Of a stretch of DNA of 12,551 nt, positions 1-7,063 are shown in pieces (position 1 is the stretch's first letter; every line of letters starts with the position of its first letter). The notes beneath the pieces are model-generated. The model was given only the letters and a program-made list of their open reading frames with translations, did no database searches and had not been told where the DNA came from. The stretch spans positions 1 through 12,551 of the forward strand of contig CAAFNG010000423.1 of the NCBI GenBank assembly GCA_900764225.1, read 5' to 3'. The position numbers and the translations under genes were made by a program. This DNA is from Lachnospiraceae bacterium. GTDB taxonomy: Bacteria > Bacillota > Clostridia > Lachnospirales > Lachnospiraceae.

Positions 1-11
1 CAAATGGATAT

Positions 12-83
12 GGCCAGTTGGTCAAGGGGCTAAGACGCCGCCCTCTCACGGCGGAAACACGGGTTCGATTCCCGTACTGGCTA
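12..83 (+). tRNA. tRNA-Glu (anticodon CTC)
   Basis: Full cloverleaf is visible. The acceptor stem pairs 12-18 (GGCCAGT) with 76-82 (ACTGGCT, one G-T pair), with discriminator A83. The anticodon stem 38-42/50-54 (CCGCC/GGCGG) holds a 7-nt loop whose middle bases 45-47 are CTC, decoding GAG as glutamate. The T arm is ACGGG-TTCGATT-CCCGT (59-75). CCA is not encoded. A terminator follows directly, so this is the last or only tRNA of its transcript; the upstream part lies outside the window. Confidence 0.96.
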
Positions 84-90
84 CTAAGTA

Positions 91-126
91 AAAGCAGTTG
101 GAAAGTATATTCCTACTGCTTTTTTG
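91..126 (+). terminator. Rho-independent terminator of the tRNA-Glu transcript
   Basis: AAAGCAGT (91-98) pairs with ACTGCTTT (115-122) and the 3' arm runs into a T-run (120-125). It lies 8 nt after the tRNA discriminator base. Confidence 0.8.
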
Positions 127-131
127 TTGTC

Positions 132-160
132 TTGAAAAATGTAAAATATGCAGGTGTAAT
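132..160 (+). promoter_or_regulatory. Candidate sigma-A promoter (TTGAAA-17-TGTAAT)
   Basis: TTGAAA at 132-137 and TGTAAT at 155-160 with a 17-nt spacer, five of six consensus matches in each box. The predicted start near 167 falls at the foot of the terminator hairpin at 169-199, so any transcript would be only about 30 nt unless termination is bypassed. It may be the original promoter of the downstream gene with an attenuator, or a fortuitous match in AT-rich DNA. Confidence 0.35.
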
Positions 161-168
161 CAAAAGTG

Positions 169-199
169 TAATCAGAATGTGTGTTCTGATTATTTTTTT
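169..199 (+). terminator. Hairpin plus T-run, intrinsic terminator or attenuator
   Basis: Perfect 9-bp stem TAATCAGAA (169-177) / TTCTGATTA (184-192), a 6-nt loop and seven T residues (193-199). It lies between the candidate promoter at 132-160 and the second promoter at 198-226. It could insulate the broken downstream gene from tRNA transcription or attenuate the first promoter. Confidence 0.65.
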
Positions 200-226
200 G
201 CATTTTTTGCTCTTCTGTTTTATAAT
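198..226 (+). promoter_or_regulatory. Promoter of the broken MBL-fold gene
   Basis: Perfect -10 box TATAAT at 221-226, with TTGCAT (198-203, a weak -35) 17 nt upstream. The predicted start is near 233, about 32 nt before the ATG at 265. The RBS-like AGGGG (251-255) precedes that ATG by 9 nt. Confidence 0.55.
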
Positions 227-264
227 TTTTCCCAGAAAATATTTAAGATAAGGGGTGACTTCGT

Positions 265-1227
265 ATGAATCACAAAATTTCTTTCCGCAGAAGACTGCAG
301 TCATTTTTTCTCTCACTGCTGCTTGTTCTTCTGACAGTTACAGGTGATCTCCTCCCATTATGATGAGGATCATGTAGCAGGGCTTGTGGGATGTCTGGAC
401 AGCTTTTCCGTAAAAAATGTGATCGGTGCTGATTATGTACAGGATACCAAGATCTATCAGTCTTTTGAAGCCGGCGTTGCTTCCCAGGGACTTTCTGTGC
501 AGCATCCGGCGCCCGAAACAGATTTCGCTTTTGGCAGCGGAAAATTCACCGTGCTTTCTCCGCAGTCTATCAGCAGCAATGACAACGATAATTCTGTTGC
601 CATCCGACTGGAAAACGGCAGCAATCACTTTCTTTTTACAGGAGATGCAGAATCTGCCGGCGAGGAAGCAATCTGTAATCTGGGAATTGATCTTTCCTGC
701 GATGTAATCGTTCCCGGTCACCACGGTTCCGCCACCGCCACCACCTGGAATCTGCTTCAGCAGACTGTACCGGAATATGCAGTGATCAGCTGCAGAGCCG
801 GTAATTCCTACGGGCATCCGCATAAGGATACTATGGATAAGCTTTCCGATATGGGAATTCAGGTATTCCGCACTGATGAACAGGGAACTATTATTGCTGT
901 CAGTGATGGAAATTCTATTGAGTGGAATCAGAATCCAGTAATGATTACTCATCGGGAGATGAATCCGATACCGGTACACAGCCCTCTTCCGTTTATGATG
1001 ATTCCGGAAGTTCTGCCTACGGATCCATCGACTCATCCGATAACAATTCCCAGGCTTCTGCTCAGGCAGAAGCTGAAAATGTGGGCGATATGGTCTGGAT
1101 CTCCGCTACAGGAAGCAAATATCACAGAATTCCAAATTGTGGCAATATGAATCCGAATAATGCCACAGAAATGACTCGTTCCCAGGCGGAAGCCGCCGGG
1201 TATGATGCCTGCAAAAAATGCTATTAA
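265..1227 (+). pseudogene. Broken secreted ComEC-type metallo-beta-lactamase-fold hydrolase
   Basis: Three fragments in two frames make up one ancestral gene. The ATG at 265 opens a 32-codon reading frame with a signal-peptide-like start (RRR followed by a Leu/Phe-rich stretch) that stops at 361-363. The next frame (from about 344) carries the MBL metal motif SHYDEDH, then FTGDAES and VPGHHGS, as in the ComEC/Rec2 C-terminal hydrolase family. The usual first beta strands with the DVGQGD-like motif, expected before SHYDEDH, are absent, so an internal deletion not divisible by three joined the two parts. The hydrolase frame then shifts at about 920-940: the neighbouring frame carries a Ser/Asp-rich linker and a C-terminal module with a KYHRIPNC motif and a final ACKKC pair, stopping at 1227. 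One lost base (or two gained) explains the second shift. Family members are exported and of uncertain substrate. Assembly error is an alternative to real decay. Confidence 0.8.
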
Positions 1228-1232
1228 CATTT

Positions 1233-1284
1233 AAGGACAGCTGTATCATACATGTATGTGTATGATATGGCTGTCCTTTTCTTT
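1233..1284 (+). terminator. Very strong intrinsic terminator
   Basis: AAGGACAGC (1233-1241) pairs with GCTGTCCTT (1270-1278) and TATCATACA (1244-1252) with TGTATGATA (1259-1267), separated by a TG/TG internal loop and closed by a 6-nt loop. A T-rich tail follows (1277-1284). It is 5 nt after the stop of the broken hydrolase. Read on the - strand the hairpin is the same but followed only by TTAAATG, so it is mainly a + strand terminator. Confidence 0.85.
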
Positions 1285-1325
1285 ATGTATCTTTATGATT
1301 CTTTTTTTCTTTTGTAAAATCCGGC

Positions 1326-1901
1326 CTATATCAGGATAGATCCTGGCATTGTCGGAATCGTTCCATTCATTTGCAGAAGCGCCACAATCGTATCCATGGT
1401 ATCCTGTAAATGCTTAATGTCTACATTGATCAAATGATCAAGTTTCTTCTCAAGCAGTCGCTGACGGCCTTCCAGTGTATCCTGCCGGTTCCTGATCGCT
1501 GCCAGTTCTCTGTCAATGCCATCCAGACGGATATCCATTCTGTCAAAGCGCTCATCCATTTTGTCCAGACGGGCATCCATTCTGTCAAAGCGCTCATCCA
1601 TTTTGTCCAGACGGGCATCAACTCTGTCAAAGCATTCATCCATTTTGTCCAGACGGGCATCAACTCCATCTAAACGCGCTTCCACTTTGTCTAGGCGTGC
1701 TTCCACTCTGTCCAGACGCGTTTCCACTCCATCCAAACGCACTTCCACTCTGTCTAGGCGGGCTTCCACTCCATCCAGACGCGCTTCCACTCTGTCCAGA
1801 CGCGCTTCCACTCTGTCCAGACGGTTATCAATCCCGTCCAGCCGAACAAATATCTGCTGCTGACCCTGAACCAGCATTTCCAGCATTTCTCTGTCTGTCA
1901 T
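1326..1901 (-). CDS. Heptad-repeat coiled-coil protein of unknown function
   Basis: The protein is 191 aa. I chose the ATG at 1901 because GGGAGG lies 8-9 nt upstream; the reading frame stays open further upstream without an RBS. Residues 19-130 are sixteen uninterrupted heptads of the form R-L-D-x-V/I/M-E/D-x. Leu/Phe and Val/Met/Ile recur at a and d, acidic residues at e, and Arg mostly at g, the layout of a parallel oligomeric coiled coil with g-e' salt bridges. Residues 131-170 continue as a less regular helix and the last 20 residues are hydrophobic and flexible. There is no signal peptide or membrane segment. It lies 78 nt downstream of ppk on the same strand and may be read from the ppk operon or from its own promoter. 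Function unknown; short coiled-coil proteins of this style are common hypothetical proteins in Clostridia. Confidence 0.8.
   Translation of the reverse strand: MTDREMLEMLVQGQQQIFVRLDGIDNRLDRVEARLDRVEARLDGVEARLDRVEVRLDGVETRLDRVEARLDKVEARLDGVDARLDKMDECFDRVDARLDKMDERFDRMDARLDKMDERFDRMDIRLDGIDRELAAIRNRQDTLEGRQRLLEKKLDHLINVDIKHLQDTMDTIVALLQMNGTIPTMPGSILI
1512..1847 (-). repeat. Tandem 21-nt repeats (16 copies) inside the coiled-coil gene
   Basis: Sixteen consecutive 21-nt units, each coding for one heptad. Towards the 3' end of the gene the units alternate as a 42-nt higher-order repeat (ARLDKMD then ERFDRMD, two exact protein copies plus one diverged copy with ECFDRVD). Because the unit is a multiple of three, long open frames also appear on the opposite strand here; they are side effects of the repeat. 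Confidence 0.9.
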
Positions 1902-1917
1902 AAACCTATCCTCCCTT

Positions 1918-1951
1918 CCCGTATAATACTCCAATCTTAGCACAATACGGG
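1918..1951. promoter_or_regulatory. Inverted repeat flanking the -10 region, possible operator
   Basis: CCCGTAT (1918-1924) and its exact reverse complement ATACGGG (1945-1951) are separated by 20 nt, with the candidate -10 box and start site between them. This layout would suit a repressor site or a leader hairpin. A 7-bp dyad can occur by chance. Confidence 0.25.
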
Positions 1952-1962
1952 CAGGATGGCAA
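1934..1962 (-). promoter_or_regulatory. Candidate promoter of the coiled-coil gene
   Basis: On the - strand TTGCCA (1962-1957) and TAAGAT (1939-1934) are 17 nt apart, five and four consensus matches. The predicted start is near 1927, 26 nt before the ATG at 1901. No convincing terminator separates ppk from this promoter, so read-through from the operon is also possible. Confidence 0.4.
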
Positions 1963-1979
1963 GTCCAGTTCGTTCCGTT

Positions 1980-4133
1980 TTATTGTTCCAGATCCTCAAC
2001 TGGTTCTGCCGGGATAAAGACTCTTTTCTTTTCTTTTTTCTCTTTTTTGGCTGCTTTGGCACGCTCAGTAGCTTCACGGCAGAATTCCATCTGAGAATTT
2101 ACCAGTGTTTTTCCGCGTTTATCCTGCTTCTCATATGTTCCGTCCGGTTTCAGGATATGCGCTTTTACATTATCACGGAACTCCAGATCCAGCACGTGCA
2201 TGATCTCCGCCTTGATTGCTTCATCCTCCACAGGGAAAACGATCTCCACACGGCGGTCCAGATTTCGTGGCATCCAGTCCGCACTTCCCATATAGATCTC
2301 ATCCGCGCCGCCATTACGGAAATAGAAGATCCGGCTGTGCTCCAGGAAATTTCCAACGATTGAACGCACATGGATGTTTTCACTTACACCCGGAATTCCT
2401 ACCTTCAGGCAGCAGATACCTCGCACCAGAAGATCGATCTTTACACCACAGGAAGAAGCATAGTACAGGGCAGCCATGATCACAGGATCACATAGAGAGT
2501 TCATCTTCGCCACAATGTGAGCCTCTTCTCCGTTCTTCGCATGCTCCGCCTCTCTCTCGATCATTTTTACAAAACGGTCCTTCATCCAGATCGGTGCAAC
2601 GATCAGACGGTTCCATCGCTTCGGCTCTGAATATCCGGAAAGCATGTTAAAGACTGCCGTCGCATCCTCGCCAAACCGCTCATCACAGGTAAAAATACCA
2701 CAGTCTGTATACAGTTTCGCAGTGGAATCATTGTAGTTTCCTGTTGCCAGATGAACATATCTGCGGATTCCGTTCTCTTCTCTGCGTACTACAAGCGTGA
2801 TCTTACTGTGTGTCTTAAGTCCGACCAGTCCATAAATAACATGGCAGCCTGCTTTTTCAAGCATTTTCGCCCAGACGATATTGTTCTCCTCATCAAAACG
2901 GGCCTTCAGCTCTACAAGAACAGAAACCTGCTTACCGTTCTCTGCTGCCTGCGCCAGTGCCGCGATAATTGGTGAATTGCCGCTGACACGGTAAAGCGTC
3001 TGCTTGATTGCCAGTACATTGGGATCCTTTGCTGCCTGGCGCACAAAATTTACCACCGGATCAAAGCTCATATACGGATGATGTAGGAACACATCACCCT
3101 CGCGGATCACCTGGAAGATATCTTTATCATTCTGAAAAGCAGGTACAGGAGCTGGCTTATATTTCGGCTCCTTGAACTGATCATATCCATCAATACCGTA
3201 CACCTTCATCAGCATGGTCAGATCCAGGGGACCATTGATAAAAAAGATGTCATCTCCGTGAACCTGAAATTCCATTTTCAGAATATCCAGAAGTCTCGGA
3301 TCCATTTTATCTTCCACTTCCAGGCGGATGACCTCACCCCACTGACGCTTTTTCAGCTGCTTCTGAATCTCCACAAGAAGATCCTCCGCCTCATCCTCAT
3401 CAATAGAAAGATCCGCATTACGCATGATACGGTACGGATGTGCACAGATCACATCATAGCTTAAAAACAGCTTATCGATATTTCGCTCAATGATCTGCTC
3501 CAGAAGCGTTACTGTTGTCTGACCTTTTTTATCGGAAGGGATGATCACCACTCTCGGAAGCACAGAAGGCACCTGTACTGTGGCAAAATCGATCTCTTCT
3601 TTGCCTTTTTTTGCATCCTTTCTGGAAAGAAGAGCTCCGATATTCAGTGTCTTATTACGGATCAGCGGAAATGGTCTGGATGAATCCATAGCCATCGGTG
3701 TCAGTACCGGATATACATTATCCTCAAAATACTGATCTACAAATTCCTTCTGTTTTTCGGAAAATGCCTCATGCTCAAAGATCACATGAAGTCCGGCTTT
3801 CTCAAGTGCCGGAACAAGAGAACGGTTTAATGTACTGTACTGCACATGAACCAGATCGTGTGTCTGCTGGCTGATCGCTTTCAGCTGCTCCTTGGCTGTC
3901 ATTCCGGCAATATCCGTTTTCTTGTAGCCTGCATGAACCTGATCCTTCAGCGATGCCACACGAACCATATAAAATTCATCCAGATTGGATGATGTAATAC
4001 TTAAAAATTTCAGTCTTTCAAACAGCGGAAGGCTTTTGTCCCTGGCCTCACTTAAAACCCTGTCATCAAATTTGATCCAGCTCAGTTCCCTGTTTACAAA
4101 GTATTCCGGTTTTTCAAAATCTTTTAATTTCAT
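1980..4133 (-). CDS. ppk: Polyphosphate kinase 1
   Basis: PPK1 reversibly transfers the terminal phosphate of ATP to inorganic polyphosphate. The 717-aa protein covers the whole family length. It begins with the N-terminal motif PEYFVNRELSW, followed by the head domain and two phospholipase-D-like catalytic domains. The phosphorylated histidine is in LKTHSKITLVV (His442, matching E. coli His435) and the second catalytic histidine in FLEHSRIFYF (His599, matching E. coli His592); both keep the same 7-residue offset, so nothing is missing between them. HHPYMSFDPVV and the Arg/Lys-rich phosphate-binding segments are present. The C terminus ends in a Lys/Glu-rich tail. I chose the ATG at 4133, preceded by GGAGGAGG at 8 nt, over the in-frame ATG at 4151 that overlaps the ppx stop as TAATG. 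The RBS would then lie just after the ppx stop, so the two genes are tightly coupled. Confidence 0.96.
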   Translation of the reverse strand: MKLKDFEKPEYFVNRELSWIKFDDRVLSEARDKSLPLFERLKFLSITSSNLDEFYMVRVASLKDQVHAGYKKTDIAGMTAKEQLKAISQQTHDLVHVQYSTLNRSLVPALEKAGLHVIFEHEAFSEKQKEFVDQYFEDNVYPVLTPMAMDSSRPFPLIRNKTLNIGALLSRKDAKKGKEEIDFATVQVPSVLPRVVIIPSDKKGQTTVTLLEQIIERNIDKLFLSYDVICAHPYRIMRNADLSIDEDEAEDLLVEIQKQLKKRQWGEVIRLEVEDKMDPRLLDILKMEFQVHGDDIFFINGPLDLTMLMKVYGIDGYDQFKEPKYKPAPVPAFQNDKDIFQVIREGDVFLHHPYMSFDPVVNFVRQAAKDPNVLAIKQTLYRVSGNSPIIAALAQAAENGKQVSVLVELKARFDEENNIVWAKMLEKAGCHVIYGLVGLKTHSKITLVVRREENGIRRYVHLATGNYNDSTAKLYTDCGIFTCDERFGEDATAVFNMLSGYSEPKRWNRLIVAPIWMKDRFVKMIEREAEHAKNGEEAHIVAKMNSLCDPVIMAALYYASSCGVKIDLLVRGICCLKVGIPGVSENIHVRSIVGNFLEHSRIFYFRNGGADEIYMGSADWMPRNLDRRVEIVFPVEDEAIKAEIMHVLDLEFRDNVKAHILKPDGTYEKQDKRGKTLVNSQMEFCREATERAKAAKKEKKEKKRVFIPAEPVEDLEQ

Positions 4134-4150
4134 GCCAAAAACCTCCTCCA

Positions 4151-5686
4151 TTATCCTCTGCGTTTCCGCTTCATCACAAGCCGAATGCCAAACACCTCTT
4201 CAAAAAATGCTGTCTTATCCTTCAAAAGCCCCAGCTCCAGAGAAACATCTCTTGCAGAATCCACCACCAGTGAAAGCGTTCTGTCTTTCAGCGTTACACT
4301 TAAGCCACTAACCTTCTGATAATGACTTCTGTCCATGGCATTTGCAAGCCGGAGGATCGCAGCCAGTTTGGCTGTCAGCAGATAGTTCTCCCTGTTCATG
4401 CCGGTCTCTCTGTTGATCTCCTCATAACAGCCGAACTCCCTGGTATTATACCGCACTGCACTTGCGATTACCTGACGCTCTTCTGTAGAAAGACCGATGA
4501 TCTCTGTGGCCATGATGATCTGATACGAACACTCCGCCACATCACCCATACTGATATATTTTCCGCAGTCATGAAGAAGTACTGCGATCTGAAGCAGCAA
4601 ACGCTCTCTTTTTCCCATGCCATGGATCTTCTTCGTGCTGTCAAAAATAGACAATGCCAGCTCTGTGGTTCCGTTGATATGATTCTTTCCGCTGGAATAA
4701 CGTCTGGCAATGTTTCTAGAAGCCACAAGAATGTCATTTTCAAAATTGTGGATACTTTTCAGGTATTTGTTTTTTTCTGCATAATCATATGCAATTCCAT
4801 CCAGCAGGGATACTCCCGGAATCCACAAAGCCTCTGCTTTAAAGATTTCCATGAAATTGCGGATGATGACCATATTGGGAACGATCAGCGCAGCATATTC
4901 AGGCTCCAGTCCCATAGTCTCTGCCAGATCATATTCAGACCGGTTCATAATGTCCTCGTATTTTTCCAGAAATTCCGCCCTGCTTATTATATTTTCGCCC
5001 GGTTTTTTCCGGAAGATCGTATCTGTGAGAAAGTCTCCCATCAGGATCAGATTGGACACTTCTTTTTCTTTCAGATACAGTCTCTGAAAGCTCATCAGAT
5101 CATTACGGATAAATTCTTCCACCAGGCCGTCATAATGTGGGGTTGTTTTCTCCAGTTCTTTCAGACGTTCACGGATACGCACGCTTCCCATACGAAGGCT
5201 CTGTGTCAGCACCAAAGCATCCTTGTCAAAAAGCGATACCTGCAGGTTACCGCCTCCAATATCCAGGATTGCGGTTCCTTTCTGGATCGCTTTTTTGAAG
5301 CCCGATTCAATCGCCGCAATGGACTTGTAACCCAGAAAATGCTGTTCCGCATTGCTTAAGATCTCTACGCGAATCCCTGTTCTCTGGTAGATCTGCTCCA
5401 GAATGATCGTCGGATTCTCAAGCTCACGAAGAGAACTCGTTGCACACGCACGCCAGCTTTCCACCCCAAAGTCCGCCATCATGCGTTTAAAATCATTCAG
5501 AATCTCGCAGAGCTCGTTCACAGTTTCCATCTCAAGACGTCCTGCCGCATAGGTTCCCCTTCCCAGCTGAAGCTGGTAACGGACGTCGTTGATCTCCCTG
5601 AAGCTGATCCGTTTTGCCATCTCAAAGATCTTCATGCTGACTTCATAGGAGCCTATATCAATTGCCGCAAAGGTTGTCACAGCCAT
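4151..5686 (-). CDS. ppx: Exopolyphosphatase, Ppx/GppA family, with C-terminal HD domain
   Basis: Members remove terminal phosphates from polyphosphate or hydrolyse pppGpp. The 511-aa protein has the actin-like ATPase fold: phosphate loop 1 AAIDIGSYEV (residues 7-16), loop 2 LDIGGGNLQV (141-150) and the acidic helix SNAEQHFLGY (111-120, Glu114 as the likely catalytic Glu). The C-terminal third resembles an HD phosphohydrolase, with LLHDCGK at 370-376 and a family-like MDRSH segment (451-455). Two departures from the usual family pattern: Asn147 follows DIGGG where Ser is typical, and the second His-rich metal motif seen in many Ppx HD domains is replaced by AECSYQII. The ATG at 5686 has AGGA about 9 nt upstream. 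It sits 34 nt after the ATPase gene and abuts ppk, so synthesis and breakdown of polyphosphate are co-transcribed. The choice between polyP and pppGpp as main substrate cannot be made from sequence. Confidence 0.92.
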   Translation of the reverse strand: MAVTTFAAIDIGSYEVSMKIFEMAKRISFREINDVRYQLQLGRGTYAAGRLEMETVNELCEILNDFKRMMADFGVESWRACATSSLRELENPTIILEQIYQRTGIRVEILSNAEQHFLGYKSIAAIESGFKKAIQKGTAILDIGGGNLQVSLFDKDALVLTQSLRMGSVRIRERLKELEKTTPHYDGLVEEFIRNDLMSFQRLYLKEKEVSNLILMGDFLTDTIFRKKPGENIISRAEFLEKYEDIMNRSEYDLAETMGLEPEYAALIVPNMVIIRNFMEIFKAEALWIPGVSLLDGIAYDYAEKNKYLKSIHNFENDILVASRNIARRYSSGKNHINGTTELALSIFDSTKKIHGMGKRERLLLQIAVLLHDCGKYISMGDVAECSYQIIMATEIIGLSTEERQVIASAVRYNTREFGCYEEINRETGMNRENYLLTAKLAAILRLANAMDRSHYQKVSGLSVTLKDRTLSLVVDSARDVSLELGLLKDKTAFFEEVFGIRLVMKRKRRG

Positions 5687-5720
5687 AGTTCATCATCCTT
5701 TCCCCCAATACACGGGTGGA

Positions 5721-7040
5721 CTATTTCTTTTTTTCTTCCTCTGTTCCCACAATGTAATCAATAAACTGCTGAGCTGCACGTCCGGTCAGGCCTCCATGAG
5801 AAAGTTCCCACTGGTTGGCTTTCAGAAGAAGCTCGTCCTCCGGCATGGTGACACCATAACGTGCTGCCAGTGTACGGACAATCTCCTGGAACTGTTTCTT
5901 GTCCGGTTTTCCAAAGTAAATGCGGACACCGAAACGATATACAAGAGAAAGCTTCTCCTGTACGGTATCGGAGGAATGCAGATCGTCATCATCTGCGATC
6001 TCCAGCTTATCCGCAGCGCGCTCACGTACAAGATTACGGCGGTTACTTGTTGCATAGATCAGGACATTGTCCGGTTTTTTCTCCAGACCTCCCTCGATCA
6101 CTGCTTTCAGATATTTATATTCGATCTCAAATTCCTCAAAGGAAAGATCATCCATATAAATGATAAAACGATAGTTACGGTTTTTGATCTGGGCAATCAC
6201 CTCATTGAGATCCTGGAACTGATGCTTGTAGGCCTCAATGATACGAAGTCCCTGATCATAATAGCGGTTCAGGATACCCTTGATACTGGAAGATTTACCG
6301 GTTCCCGCATCACCGAAAAGAAGACAGTTGTTCGCTTTTCTTCCCTGGACAAAAGCCTCTGTGTTATCGATGAGTTTTTTCTTGGCGATCTCATAACCCA
6401 CCAGATCTTCAATGTTCACATGGGCGATCCTTGTGATCGGCTGGATCTCTACCTTGCCGTTTTCATCATGGCCGATACGGAACGCTTTGTGAAGGCCAAG
6501 CTTGCCTACACCAAAATCCTTGTAGAAAGCTACCATATCATCCATAAATTCCTCTGTGGTCGCTGCTGCTGCCAGGGTCTTGCTCATCTGGCAGATACGG
6601 TCACGGATTCTTGTATTAAAAAGCTTACTGTTCTCATCCGGTGTCTGGTAATCACAGATCACCTTACAGCATACAGTTCCGAACACCTTGTCAAAAACTG
6701 TGATGTCAAAATCATACAGCTCTTTGAAAATCTGGAAATCATTTTTTGCCAGCTCGTTAATGCTGCCTTCAATGGCTCCACGGATCTCGCTTGCCATGCT
6801 GAACGCGTTCTCATGATTTACCAGAAGGAAAGTAAGATATGTATGCCAGATATTTCCGGAAAATCCATACATTCCTGCCAGCTCCACCAGCCCGTTCACA
6901 CATTTAAAAAACTGATCTTCTTTTGCCTTGAGAGCTTCCTCATCCGACTCATAAAGATTCATAAGCTCTGCCATATTTTTCAGTATCTCACCGTCCGCAA
7001 AATCACGGTAAAGGATACATTCCTGAATTCTTGCCAACAT
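5721..7040 (-). CDS. DUF815-type AAA ATPase
   Basis: The 439-aa protein has an all-helical N-terminal half (about 1-200) of no recognised function and a C-terminal P-loop ATPase domain of the DUF815 type. Walker A is GDAGTGKS (243-250), Walker B IIYMDDLSFEEFE (293-305), sensor-1 ATSNRRNLV (330-338, Asn333), and a C-terminal GGLTGRAAQQF (416-426) offers a sensor-2 arginine. All residues needed to bind and hydrolyse ATP are present, so it should be active. There is no signal peptide or membrane helix; it is predicted cytoplasmic. The ATG at 7040 has GAGGAG about 11 nt upstream, a slightly long spacing. The gene lies 23 nt after pheA and 34 nt before ppx, firmly inside the operon. The family has no established role. 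By context it could remodel or regulate a protein of polyphosphate metabolism, but that is inference. Confidence 0.88.
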   Translation of the reverse strand: MLARIQECILYRDFADGEILKNMAELMNLYESDEEALKAKEDQFFKCVNGLVELAGMYGFSGNIWHTYLTFLLVNHENAFSMASEIRGAIEGSINELAKNDFQIFKELYDFDITVFDKVFGTVCCKVICDYQTPDENSKLFNTRIRDRICQMSKTLAAAATTEEFMDDMVAFYKDFGVGKLGLHKAFRIGHDENGKVEIQPITRIAHVNIEDLVGYEIAKKKLIDNTEAFVQGRKANNCLLFGDAGTGKSSSIKGILNRYYDQGLRIIEAYKHQFQDLNEVIAQIKNRNYRFIIYMDDLSFEEFEIEYKYLKAVIEGGLEKKPDNVLIYATSNRRNLVRERAADKLEIADDDDLHSSDTVQEKLSLVYRFGVRIYFGKPDKKQFQEIVRTLAARYGVTMPEDELLLKANQWELSHGGLTGRAAQQFIDYIVGTEEEKKK

Positions 7041-7063
7041 AATAATCGATTCTCCTCTGTAGC

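Noticed and set aside
1290..1325. A terminator for the coiled-coil gene on the - strand
   Set aside because: Downstream on the - strand there are A-rich bases, and the strong hairpin at 1233-1278 lacks a T-run in that direction.
1512..1847. CRISPR array
   Set aside because: The repeats are 21 nt without spacers and encode a continuous heptad pattern; there are no cas genes.
1516..1863. A 115-codon Ser/Arg-rich open frame opposite the coiled-coil gene
   Set aside because: The 21-nt repeat keeps all frames open. The - strand frame has a good RBS and a meaningful heptad pattern; this one does not.
4322..5359. A 345-codon open frame on the + strand inside ppx
   Set aside because: It lies wholly opposite a full-length conserved Ppx and its translation matches no family I recognise. 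The same applies to the 423-codon frame at 5796-7067 opposite the ATPase and the 314-codon frame at 7274-8218 opposite pheA.
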